DNA of 64,000 nucleotides from Dehalococcoidia bacterium (GTDB taxonomy: Bacteria > Chloroflexota > Dehalococcoidia > Tepidiformales > Tepidiformaceae), in assembly GCA_020847985.1 (NCBI GenBank), contig JADLBC010000054.1, positions 33,988 to 97,987 on the forward strand, in the 5' to 3' direction. The notes beneath the pieces are model-generated. The model saw nothing but the letters and a program-made list of their open reading frames with translations, did not search any database and was not told where the DNA came from. Below are positions 8,745-17,300 of the stretch, one piece after another. Position numbers and translations under genes: made by a program. How positions within the stretch are numbered: position 1 is the first letter of the stretch; each line of letters opens with the position of its first letter.

Positions 8745-9389
8745 TCAGCGCTGGCGGCGAATCTCCAGCGTGTAGGCGGCGAAGGCCGGCTTTTCGAGGT
8801 CGATGATGGCGCGGACCATCGCCTCGTCGATGCGCACGTCCGGGGGCAGCGCCAGTTCGACGTGGAAGCGATAGGCGCGCGCGCGGTCGGCGGCGACCTG
8901 GCTCAGCGTCGGCTCGGTGATCGACGGCGTGATGCCGGTGTAGAGCTCGAGGATGCGCGTGAGGCCGCGGCGGGTGCCGCGCCAGTGGTAGAGCGACGCC
9001 GCCTCGCGCACGAGCGTACGGCGGCGATCCTCCGGCCAGCGGGGGTCGAGCACGAGCCCGACCCAGCTCCCCAGCCAGTCGATGGCGTCCGGCGGCGTGA
9101 CCAGCGGATCGAACAGGTGCGGGATGTTCTCAATCGTGCGTTCGATGGGATTGAGGATGGTTTCGAAAATGAGCAGGAAGCGCCCGAGGAAGTCCTCGCC
9201 GCTGTAGATGCCGGGAAGGAAGTTCAGGTAGCTGCTGGCCCATTCCGGGACGCCGGGGGGCAGCGGCGGCCACGCCGGGGGCTCCGCGCCGGCGATCGCC
9301 ACGGGTGGCAGCGCACCCGCTCCGTCGTCGCCGGGGAGGACGACGCCGGGGGCGAGGCCGCGGCGGCGGGTCTCCAACGGCTGCGTCAC
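8745..9389 (-). CDS. eCIS baseplate wedge protein, phage tail protein I family (Afp12-like)
   Basis: A 214-residue protein whose central part matches the P2 gpI / tail protein I family: a YLNFLPGIY opening, FLLIFETILNPIERTIENI, then DAIDWLGSWVGL and WPEDRRRTLVREAASLYHWRGT. In contractile injection systems this family builds the baseplate wedge together with the J-like protein encoded just upstream. The N-terminal 45 residues are Pro/Gly-rich. The start is GTG 9389, overlapping the stop of the baseplate J gene (GTGA), so the two are translationally coupled. It is the last gene of the injection cluster; no tail-fibre gene follows. Confidence 0.88.
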   Translation of the reverse strand: MTQPLETRRRGLAPGVVLPGDDGAGALPPVAIAGAEPPAWPPLPPGVPEWASSYLNFLPGIYSGEDFLGRFLLIFETILNPIERTIENIPHLFDPLVTPPDAIDWLGSWVGLVLDPRWPEDRRRTLVREAASLYHWRGTRRGLTRILELYTGITPSITEPTLSQVAADRARAYRFHVELALPPDVRIDEAMVRAIIDLEKPAFAAYTLEIRRQR

Positions 9390-11365
9390 CGGGCACCTCG
9401 CTGGGCCACCGAGACGGTATGTTCGAACGACAGCAGGAGCACGTCCTCGGCGATGGTGATGCGCTGGCCGGCCGCCCGGGATTGGCCCGTCTGCAGGTCG
9501 ACCTGGTAGAGAGTCACGTCCTGGGCGTATTCGACGCCATCGACGGACTGCACGACGGACTGCATCTCGGCGAGGTAGAGGTCGCGGCCGAAGGGCCAGC
9601 CGTCGCCGTCGGGGCCGCCATGGAGCGGGTCGAGGAATTCGTTGATGCGGCTGAGGACGGCCGCGCGCACCTGTTCGGCGCTGACGTGCCGTTGCGCCAC
9701 CACCGACGTCTCGACGCTCACCCCAACGAACGCGGGCCCATCGACCGCGAGCTGAGTGGCGAGCAGGCGGCGCTCATCGAGATAGCGGCGCACCTCTTCG
9801 AGCAGGTCCGGAGGCGGCTGGAGCGTTTGCAGCGTGCGCGGGTGGTCCGGTGGGAGCACGGGCACGATTAGGAGTTCGACCGTGCCCGGCGGGACGGCAC
9901 TGCCTCCGCCATCGTTGCGGACCTGGATGCAGCGCGCGCGGCCCACCCGCCGCGAGGCTTCCCGCGCGAGAAATTCGTAGTCCTCGACGGTGACGGCGCG
10001 GTCCTGGGAGCGCAGGGCGAGCGGCGCGCGGAACTTCGCCTCCTCCAGCGTCTCTGGATCGAGGCCGCCGCGGGCACCCTCGCGGTTGGTCACGCTGGCG
10101 ATGTAGGGGATGGAGGACTTGAGGACCGTCAGCGTGTTCGCGCCGACGTTCCCTTCGATGCCACCGCCCATCCGATAGCGAACCATGCGAATGGCGGAGC
10201 CCTTGGGGGGCGTGCCGCCATACGGGCGCTCGGCGCCGGTGCGCGTGCGAATCATGGGACCGAAGGCGACCGTGCCAGAGACGCCATCCAGGGTGAAGTG
10301 CCGGTCGTTCGCGCCCGAATCGCGGAAGGAAGGCACTTCCGACCAGGCGACCCACTGGCCCGGCTCTTCCTCGACTTCGACCACTTCGCCGGGGCGCCGG
10401 GGAAGCACGGGAGTGTGCTGGAGAAGGTAGGTCTCGCCGGGGATGCCGCCGCCGCGTCCGAGGACTTCGCCCACGAGCGGCATCGAATGCGTGCCCTCGG
10501 CTTCTCCGCCGAGCGTGGTCGCGGTGACGGTATCGATGCGCGGCGATGCCGAGTAGGTGGGCTGGCGGGGGCGCGGCTGCAGCACGCGAAGGCGAAGCCA
10601 GTGCGCCGTCCGGCGGGCGAGGGTGAGCGTTTCGAGGCCCGGTGGCAGCGTGAGGAGCACATCGCCCGGCTGATTGAGCCCGCCCGTGCCGTCGCGTTCG
10701 ACGCGCGCTCGCGTCCAGCCGCGGACATCGCCGCACCAGGTCTCCCAGGCGAGCGGCGGATCCTTCGGGTCGACGCCGACGCCCTCGAGCGAGCAGACGA
10801 GGCGCAGGCTGAGCAGGTGCGAGCTGAGGTTCTCGGGGAAGCCGAAGTAGAGCGCATCGCCCGGGAGGGGAACCCGCTGGAAGGCGTCGAAGAACTCGCC
10901 ATCGGACTGGAGCCGCGGAAGGAAATCCACGTAGGACTGCGCATCGGACGAGAAGAGGCAGTGCCGGAGCGTCGGCGGCCAGAGGACGAGGTCCTCGTCG
11001 GTGGTGAAGGAGATGGCATCGCGCTCGCTGGTGCGCACGGTGGCGACTTCGGTTCCGCGGGCGATGGTCACGGGCCCGGGCTGCGGCGCGGAGAGCCCGA
11101 AGGAAAGACGCGTGCGGGCAGGGACGGCATCCTTGCGGGAGATGCCCAGCAGCTCCATGAAGCGGATGTAGTTCTTATCGGGCACGCGGTTGAGGCGGTA
11201 GAGGAGAAGATCCGTCATCCAGGCGAAGAGCTCGATGAGCGTGACGCCGGGGTCCGAAACGTTATGGTCGGTCCACTCGGGCGTGAAGCGCGGGATGAGG
11301 GTCTTCGCTTCGTTGACGAGGTCCTGGAAATGGCGGTCGTCGAGCTGGGGATCGGGCAGGGGCAT
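9386..11365 (-). CDS. eCIS baseplate assembly protein J (Afp11/gp47-like)
   Basis: A 659-residue protein of the putative baseplate assembly family (baseplate J / T4 gp6 relatives). The N-terminus has the hallmark segment PEWTDHNVSDPGVTLIELFA, followed by WMTDLLLYRLNRVPDKNYI. Later sections hold the J-like domain, including AVTVEDYEFLAREASR, in which these proteins form the hexagonal wedge ring around the spike. It sits 12 bases after gp25 and overlaps tail protein I, the conserved baseplate order of Afp/PVC-like clusters. The start is ATG 11365. Confidence 0.9.
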   Translation of the reverse strand: MPLPDPQLDDRHFQDLVNEAKTLIPRFTPEWTDHNVSDPGVTLIELFAWMTDLLLYRLNRVPDKNYIRFMELLGISRKDAVPARTRLSFGLSAPQPGPVTIARGTEVATVRTSERDAISFTTDEDLVLWPPTLRHCLFSSDAQSYVDFLPRLQSDGEFFDAFQRVPLPGDALYFGFPENLSSHLLSLRLVCSLEGVGVDPKDPPLAWETWCGDVRGWTRARVERDGTGGLNQPGDVLLTLPPGLETLTLARRTAHWLRLRVLQPRPRQPTYSASPRIDTVTATTLGGEAEGTHSMPLVGEVLGRGGGIPGETYLLQHTPVLPRRPGEVVEVEEEPGQWVAWSEVPSFRDSGANDRHFTLDGVSGTVAFGPMIRTRTGAERPYGGTPPKGSAIRMVRYRMGGGIEGNVGANTLTVLKSSIPYIASVTNREGARGGLDPETLEEAKFRAPLALRSQDRAVTVEDYEFLAREASRRVGRARCIQVRNDGGGSAVPPGTVELLIVPVLPPDHPRTLQTLQPPPDLLEEVRRYLDERRLLATQLAVDGPAFVGVSVETSVVAQRHVSAEQVRAAVLSRINEFLDPLHGGPDGDGWPFGRDLYLAEMQSVVQSVDGVEYAQDVTLYQVDLQTGQSRAAGQRITIAEDVLLLSFEHTVSVAQRGAR

Positions 11366-11377
11366 GGCGTACTCCCG

Positions 11378-11785
11378 TCACTCCTCGCGGATGACGTAGA
11401 AAGGATAGACGAGCGTGCGCTCGTCCTTGGTGGCACGCACCTGGTAGCGAATGTAGATGAGCATCCGCCCCTGGGGCGCGTTCAGGTGGTCGGCGACGGG
11501 CCGCACTTCGACGACGGTGATGCGCGGCTCCCAGAAGGCGAGCGCCTCCTCGACGTAGCGGCGGGCGAGGCCGATGGTTTCGTCGTTCAACGGGTGGAAC
11601 ACGAGTTCGTGGATGCGGCAGCCGAACAGCGGCCGCATCACGCGCTCGCCGAGGGATGTGCCGAGGATGAGGACGATGGCTTCCTCGATCTCGTTCGTGC
11701 CCGAGGAGACGGCGATACCGCCCGCGCCGTTGACGCGCAGAGGGAACGCCCAGCCGCGGCCGATGAGCTGGTCCTGGTCGATCAT
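11378..11785 (-). CDS. GPW/gp25 family baseplate protein (Afp9-like)
   Basis: A 135-residue gp25-like protein. Visible family features are the start GRGWAFPLRV, the NEIEEAIVLILGTSLGERVMRP helix ending in FGCRIHELVF, and the acidic/aromatic EEALAFWEPRI segment. Gp25 proteins join sheath to baseplate and are essential for sheath nucleation. It lies 30 bases downstream of the VgrG spike gene; in Afp-type clusters a PAAR gene often comes nearby, but no room for one exists here. The start is ATG 11785. Confidence 0.92.
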   Translation of the reverse strand: MIDQDQLIGRGWAFPLRVNGAGGIAVSSGTNEIEEAIVLILGTSLGERVMRPLFGCRIHELVFHPLNDETIGLARRYVEEALAFWEPRITVVEVRPVADHLNAPQGRMLIYIRYQVRATKDERTLVYPFYVIREE

Positions 11786-11815
11786 GCGGCACCCCGCATA
11801 CGGAGCCGGGCGGAG

Positions 11816-13645
11816 CTAGTTGAGTTTGACAAGGGAGCCCTTCACCTGGGTGATCGCGGAGCTCTCGACGGTCACGGGGCCCTGGCCTTTCAGATCGACG
11901 GTGCTGTTCGCTTTCAAGGCGAGCGCCGCGGAGCTTTCGACGGTGACGCCGGTGCCCTTGATATCGAAGGTACTGGTGGCCTCCTCCTTGATCGTGGCGT
12001 TGGCTTTGGTGGCGATGTCCTTGCCCGTGATGTTGATCGTCTCGGTGGCGGTGATGTCGATGTTCTTCGCCTTGAGGATGATCTTGTCCTCGGCCTCGAC
12101 GGTGATGGTCTTGCTCGCGGTATCGATGAGCACCTTGTTCTTCGTGCTCTTGTCGATGATGTGGATGGCTTCTTCGCCTGACTTGTCCTTGAGCAGAATG
12201 GTGTGGCCGGCGCGCGTCTTGAGGATGCGCTGCTCGACGTTGCCGCCGTCCACCGCATCGGCATGGGCCAGCGGGGGCGCATCGGCGCCGTTCCAGAGCG
12301 CGCCGACAACGATCGGCTGGTTCAGATCACCGTGTTCGAAGACGACAAGGACCTCGTCGTTCACTTCGGGAAGGATCATGAGGCCGCGGCCGTTGCCCGC
12401 CATGGGCGAGGCGATGCGAACCCAGCCGGTCTCCAGCGAGTCATTGAGCCAGGGGTACTTGAGCTTCACCCGGCCGAGGTCCTCTTCGTCATTGTTGTTG
12501 GTGACAAGCGCGATTGCGGCATGCCGTTCCGTGGTCGTGCCGGTGCGAACACCGGCGCCCGTGCTGAGAAGGCTGGCAATGGTGTCCGAACTCTGTCCGG
12601 CGACGCGCAGTTCGGTACGGTAGCCATCGGCATCGTACCGATGAATCGCCTGGGTCACGAAGTAGTTGCCGTTGAAGCGGGAACCGGCACCGGCGAATTC
12701 GACCAGGGTACCTGCCTTGATGCCAGTATTCCCATTAACGAGGGCCTCGGCCTGGACGTCGGCGGCGCCGGCCTCGGCCCTCGCGGCCTTCGCCATGTCC
12801 TCGGCCTCCGCCTGGGTGGCCACGGACAGGCCGGTGAAGGTCCACTTCGCGCTGCTGAAGGCGGCCGCCCCAAGGGCGAATCCATCCTGGGTGCCGGCAG
12901 TGGTGGTTCGCGGCGTGGACGCGTTCGTGCCCACGATCGCCGTCTTGTTCAGCGGATCCCAACCCCGGACCGTGACCTCGTTGAATGCGGCCTCGCCCGT
13001 AATCCGCGGCCGGAATTCGAACACATTGTCGATGAGCTTGAGCGTGGCGACCGGGGACGCGCTGAGCAGGTTCGCGAGGCTCTTCACGATCAGCTTCCCG
13101 GCGGCGCCGCGCACCACGTGTCCGACGCGCCGGGCGCGCGTACAGAGGAATTCCCAGTCGGTCATGTTGTCCTGGAAAACGACCTCGTGCACTACCGTCG
13201 TGGACGTCGCTTCGACAGCAAGGCCGCTGGCGCCGCCAATCCGCCCGAAGAGGTCGCTATCGGAAACCTGCTGAAAGACCGCCGTCTTCTTGCCACGATG
13301 CAGACGATGCGTCTTGTCGTAACCACGAATGACAAGCGTACTCGTACCGCGGTAGGGAATCATCGGCTCGATTGAGGTGATCTCGCCCTTAATCAGTTCA
13401 CCCGTTGTGAGCGTCGATCCTGTATGGGAACGTGTTGCGAACGTAATCTCTACTGCCTTCCCAATGGCAAATTGAGTATCGTTCGCGTAATCCAGGTTCG
13501 CATCATAGAGCTCGATGCGAAACATGGAAGGAAGATAGAGCGCGTCCTCAACCTCAACCGATAGGAGGTTGTCCATCAGGTCGGAAGCAAAGTCTCTTCC
13601 CTCAAGTTTTATCGTCACAAAGGAGAGTTGGAGTTCCCCGGACAT
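11816..13645 (-). CDS. VgrG-like spike protein (Afp8-like)
   Basis: A 609-residue spike protein with the phage late-control-D (gp27-like) domain in roughly the first 360 residues. A gp5 OB/phage base V domain follows at about 380-470, with EEDLGRVKLKYPWLNDS, MILPEVNDEVLVVFEHGD and QPIVVGALWNG. The C-terminus is a beta-prism of short repeats rich in I/V-x-(T/K) strands (for example NIDITATETINITGKDI). It would cap the tube and pierce the target. No PAAR tip gene is found, so the C-terminal prism (KGSLVKLN end) may be the tip itself. It overlaps the LysM adaptor gene by TGATG, and the start is ATG 13645. Confidence 0.92.
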   Translation of the reverse strand: MSGELQLSFVTIKLEGRDFASDLMDNLLSVEVEDALYLPSMFRIELYDANLDYANDTQFAIGKAVEITFATRSHTGSTLTTGELIKGEITSIEPMIPYRGTSTLVIRGYDKTHRLHRGKKTAVFQQVSDSDLFGRIGGASGLAVEATSTTVVHEVVFQDNMTDWEFLCTRARRVGHVVRGAAGKLIVKSLANLLSASPVATLKLIDNVFEFRPRITGEAAFNEVTVRGWDPLNKTAIVGTNASTPRTTTAGTQDGFALGAAAFSSAKWTFTGLSVATQAEAEDMAKAARAEAGAADVQAEALVNGNTGIKAGTLVEFAGAGSRFNGNYFVTQAIHRYDADGYRTELRVAGQSSDTIASLLSTGAGVRTGTTTERHAAIALVTNNNDEEDLGRVKLKYPWLNDSLETGWVRIASPMAGNGRGLMILPEVNDEVLVVFEHGDLNQPIVVGALWNGADAPPLAHADAVDGGNVEQRILKTRAGHTILLKDKSGEEAIHIIDKSTKNKVLIDTASKTITVEAEDKIILKAKNIDITATETINITGKDIATKANATIKEEATSTFDIKGTGVTVESSAALALKANSTVDLKGQGPVTVESSAITQVKGSLVKLN

Positions 13646-14301
13646 CAGGCGGACTCCAGCGGCGGCAACGTAAGAATCATGCCAGGGCGGATGCCGAGCG
13701 GATTATCGATGCGGTTCGCCTTTGCGATATGCCGCCAGTGGCGCGATTCGCCGTATTCCTTCGCGGCGATGATATCGAGGGTTTCGCGCTCGACCACAAC
13801 GTGTGTCTTGTGACCGGCGACGCCGCCAGATGTCGGGTTCTGGGCCGCGAGTTGTGACGCATCCTCGGCCTGCTTGAGGGAGAGGTCGACCGTGGCGCGA
13901 GTCGGTGTTCCATCAGCCATGAAAAGGTCGAACTTCGCCGAGATGCTCGTGACGACAGCCTTGAACGACCACGACTGGCCCCAGCGAAATTCGCACATTG
14001 GTGGGCGCGATTTGCCGGTGTTCGCATCGGCCTGGTCGGGATTGACCATGGCGAGTTTCCACAGTGGATCGACATACGCGGTGCGCACGTCCTGGCCCTT
14101 CATGTGGGTATCGAAGAAGAGTTGCATCCGCAATTCGGCGGGGCTGCCGCCGGTGAATTCGAGCCCCGTCGTGTTCTCGCCGCCCGAGATCTTCTCGGCC
14201 CAGTTGTTGGACTTGGAGAAGCTGTACTCGGAGGGATTGAACATGACCTCGATCGAGGCATTGGTATCGAGATTGGTGAACTTGGCCTTGACGAGCGTCA
14301 C
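13645..14301 (-). CDS. LysM-type tube-baseplate adaptor (Afp7-like)
   Basis: A 218-residue protein that opens with the contractile-system tube-adaptor pattern (FNPSEYSFSKSNNWAE, then ELRMQLFFDT). It ends in a LysM-like motif (VVVERETLDIIAAKEYG, then WRHIAKANRIDNPLGIRPG). In Afp/PVC particles this protein joins the inner tube to the spike. The LysM here is a structural module and probably does not bind cell wall. The start is GTG 14301, 22 bases after the giant Pro/Ala-rich gene, and the stop overlaps the vgrG start. The surrounding coding sequence is visibly less GC-rich than its neighbours. Confidence 0.88.
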   Translation of the reverse strand: MTLVKAKFTNLDTNASIEVMFNPSEYSFSKSNNWAEKISGGENTTGLEFTGGSPAELRMQLFFDTHMKGQDVRTAYVDPLWKLAMVNPDQADANTGKSRPPMCEFRWGQSWSFKAVVTSISAKFDLFMADGTPTRATVDLSLKQAEDASQLAAQNPTSGGVAGHKTHVVVERETLDIIAAKEYGESRHWRHIAKANRIDNPLGIRPGMILTLPPLESA

Positions 14302-14323
14302 GGCGTCACTCCCTTCGCGGGCA

Positions 14324-17300
14324 TCACACCCACCCCCGTTCGCGTTCGCGTTCGACCCTCAGGCGGCGGCGAAGGTCCTGCCAGAGGCGATCCGCGAGCT
14401 TGTCGAGTTCGCGGGGGAGTTCGGGCGCCCCCCAATCGAAGCCGGTGGCGAGGACCTTCGTGGAGTCGCTGGCGCCGCTGCCGCTCTCGACGATTCTGCC
14501 CACGGCCTCGGATGAATCTGGTTCGCGCTGCACCTGCGCCTGCGCCGGCTGGGCCGTGGCCGCGGGCGCAAGCGGCATCTCGGCGGATGTGAGGCGAGGA
14601 AAGGCGAGCACCGGCCCGCGCGCGGCGTGCTCGAACGAACGGTGCACCGGGGCCGCTGGAGCGGTCGCGAGCGAGAGCGGCGCCGGCCCCGCCGTGGGAG
14701 CAGCCTCGACGCGCGCCATCGCGCGGGCGACCTGGCGGGCGGGGGCAACCAATGGCGGCGGTGTCGCCGCTTCGGCGAACGGCAAGGCAGGCGTGGGTGC
14801 TCCGTTCGCGGTCGCGCGCGCCACGGCGCGGTGCGCGAAGCTCCGCGATGGTGCCGGCCCGAGCGAAAGCGGCGCGGGCTCGCGCGCGATGGCAGTGGCC
14901 GCGGTCGCCTGCGTCGGCATCGCGACCGGTGCCGTCGCCGGGCCCGGGAGCGATGTCAGGTCGAGTGAAGCAGGCGCCAGCGGCGTCGCGGGGAAGGTGC
15001 CGGAGAGCGCCTCGGTCGCCGCGCGCCGCCGAAGCTGCAGCGCCGGGCTTGCTGGCGGCTGCGAACGGGACACCGGCGACGGGGGCGATGCTGGTAGCGG
15101 TAAGGCCGGCATGCCGGCGTCAGTCGCCGCGGGGGTGTCGTCCGCGAGTCGCGCGCTGGACATCGCCGTCGCGTTCGCCGCCGGTCCAGCCGTCGCGGGC
15201 GGCGCCATCGGGAGTCCAGGCGATGCCACGCTCGCCGCGGGGGTATCAACCACGCGGGCAATCGACGGCGCAGACACGATGGTGGCACCTGCGGCCCGCG
15301 GTTCGCCGCCTGGGGTCGCGAGTGGGAGGGTCACGGCGTCCGGCAGGCTGGGCTCAGTCGCGAGAACAGGCTCGACCGCGGTCCGTGCGACCGCCGCGGC
15401 GGGCGTGACCGCGCTCGAGGCACCGCCATCGGGGCCAACGTGGGGAGCCGTTGCCAGGGGAAGGGAACCGGTGTCCGAGATCGGCGCAGAATCGCCCCGC
15501 GCAGGTTCGACCGCGGCCACCGTCCGCGCGACAGGCGGGGACGGCGCGGTCACCGGGGAGACCGGCGTGGACGAGGAAACGGCACCACTGGCCATGCCGG
15601 CACCGGGAACATCGTGCGCGATGCCGGCACCGCGAGCATCGTTCGCGCGACCGGCCTGGGGCGAAGATGCGAGCGGTAGCGACGCGGGCGCAGGAGCGCC
15701 GGAGGGCGATACAGGCGAACCCGCGGCCAGGCCCGGGTCCGCGGCGCGCGCGATGGCCGGCGGCGAACCTGGCGACGACCCGCCGGGCGCGGAGCCTGCC
15801 GTCGCCGGGGCGGACGGTGCCACCGCCTCCGGGTGCGCGACCGTCGCGAGAGGAAGCGGCATCCCGGGCGTTGCCCCCGGCAGGCTGGCTGACGGCGCGG
15901 CGATTGCCGGTGCCGGCGCTCCCGCCACAGAGGCGTTCTCGATCGATGGCGGCGACGCCGGAGTCCGTGCGATGGGCGGGAGCGCAGCGGGCGCAGCAGG
16001 CGATCCCGTGCCGCCGCGCGGAGCGGGTTCGGACGACGGCTCCGGCGAGATGGCGCGGGCGACCGGTGCGGGCCCATTCGTGTGCGCCGGTGCGAGCGGG
16101 AGCGCGGGTGATTCGGTCCCGAGCGCGGCGGACACCGGTACGGGTCCGTTCGCGAGCGCGGGCGGCGAGCCGGCATCAGCCGCCGCGGCATCCGTTACCG
16201 CCAGGGCCAGCGGCAGCGGTGTGATTTCGCCCGGCACGTCCGCGACGCGCGCAATGGCAGCCGGGAGCGGCGACGGCGACGCCTCCCGCCCCGGGACATC
16301 CGTCGTTCCCGCGATACCCGGTAGCGCCGGGGAGTCTGTTGGTGACACATCGCCGTCCGCGGCGCTGCGGGCGATGGGAGACGTGCCGGCGTTCGCGGGC
16401 ACGGCCGCGCTCGCGAGCCCTGGAGGGGTCGCGCTTATGTTCGGCGCCGAAGTGCTCCCGGCTCGCGTCGGTGTGCTCGCGGGGGCAGCCGCCGACGGCG
16501 CCGGGCCGGTCGCCGCGGTGCGCGCGAGCGGCATGCCGGGTGCCGGCGGGCCGCCCAACGGCAGTGACGAGGGCGCGGTGCCGGCGCCACCGGCTGTCGC
16601 GGCCGGAGCCACGGCGCGCGCGACCGTCGCCGGCGCCGGGTTGGGGGCCCCACCACGATCGCCTCGTGCGCTGGACTCGGGGAGCGTCAACGAGGAACCG
16701 CCGGTGCCCCCGGGGTGAGCCGGGCCAGCCTCGGCCGGGGAGCGTCGAATGCCGGGAATCCCGGGAGCCGCGGCCGGACCCGGCGGATTCGCCGCCAGGT
16801 TCGTCGAGCCGGATGAAGGGGCCCGCGGCGTCACCGCGAGCGGCGTTACCGCGAGCGGCGTTGCGCCGGGCAGCGGCGCCGGGGGAGTCGTTGTAGCAAG
16901 CGGTCCCGATGCCTGGGCGGACGCACCCGGCGCGAGCGGGAGGTCGAGCGGTCCGGTCGCGGTTTCTGGCACGTCCGCGACCGCGGGGATGCGCGCGATG
17001 GTGGCGAGGGCATCCGGCGCGTTCGCAGCGGCTTCGGATGCTGCGCCCGTGACCTCACCCGCGTCCGGGAGCCGTTCGACGGTGCCGCTAATCGGTACGC
17101 CCGGTGCGATTGCCAGAGCCGCCGGCGCGCCGGGCGCGGTCGTGGTGCCCGAGGTCGCGGACGGCGCGATGGGCACTTCGCCCGCGGGAACGGAAGGGGC
17201 CGCCGGGGAACGCGCGGCGGTGTTGGCGGCCTGGCCGGCATCGGATGCGGCGGTCGCAGGCCGCGCGCCGGCCGACGGCGGTTCGCCCGCGACGCGCACC

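Noticed and set aside
14400..16718. Long plus-strand open frame opposite the Pro/Ala-rich gene
   Set aside because: It is an antisense shadow of a GC-rich repetitive gene; its Gly/Ala/Ser/Thr composition mirrors the minus-strand codons, it has no recognisable domain, and the minus frame fits the operon.
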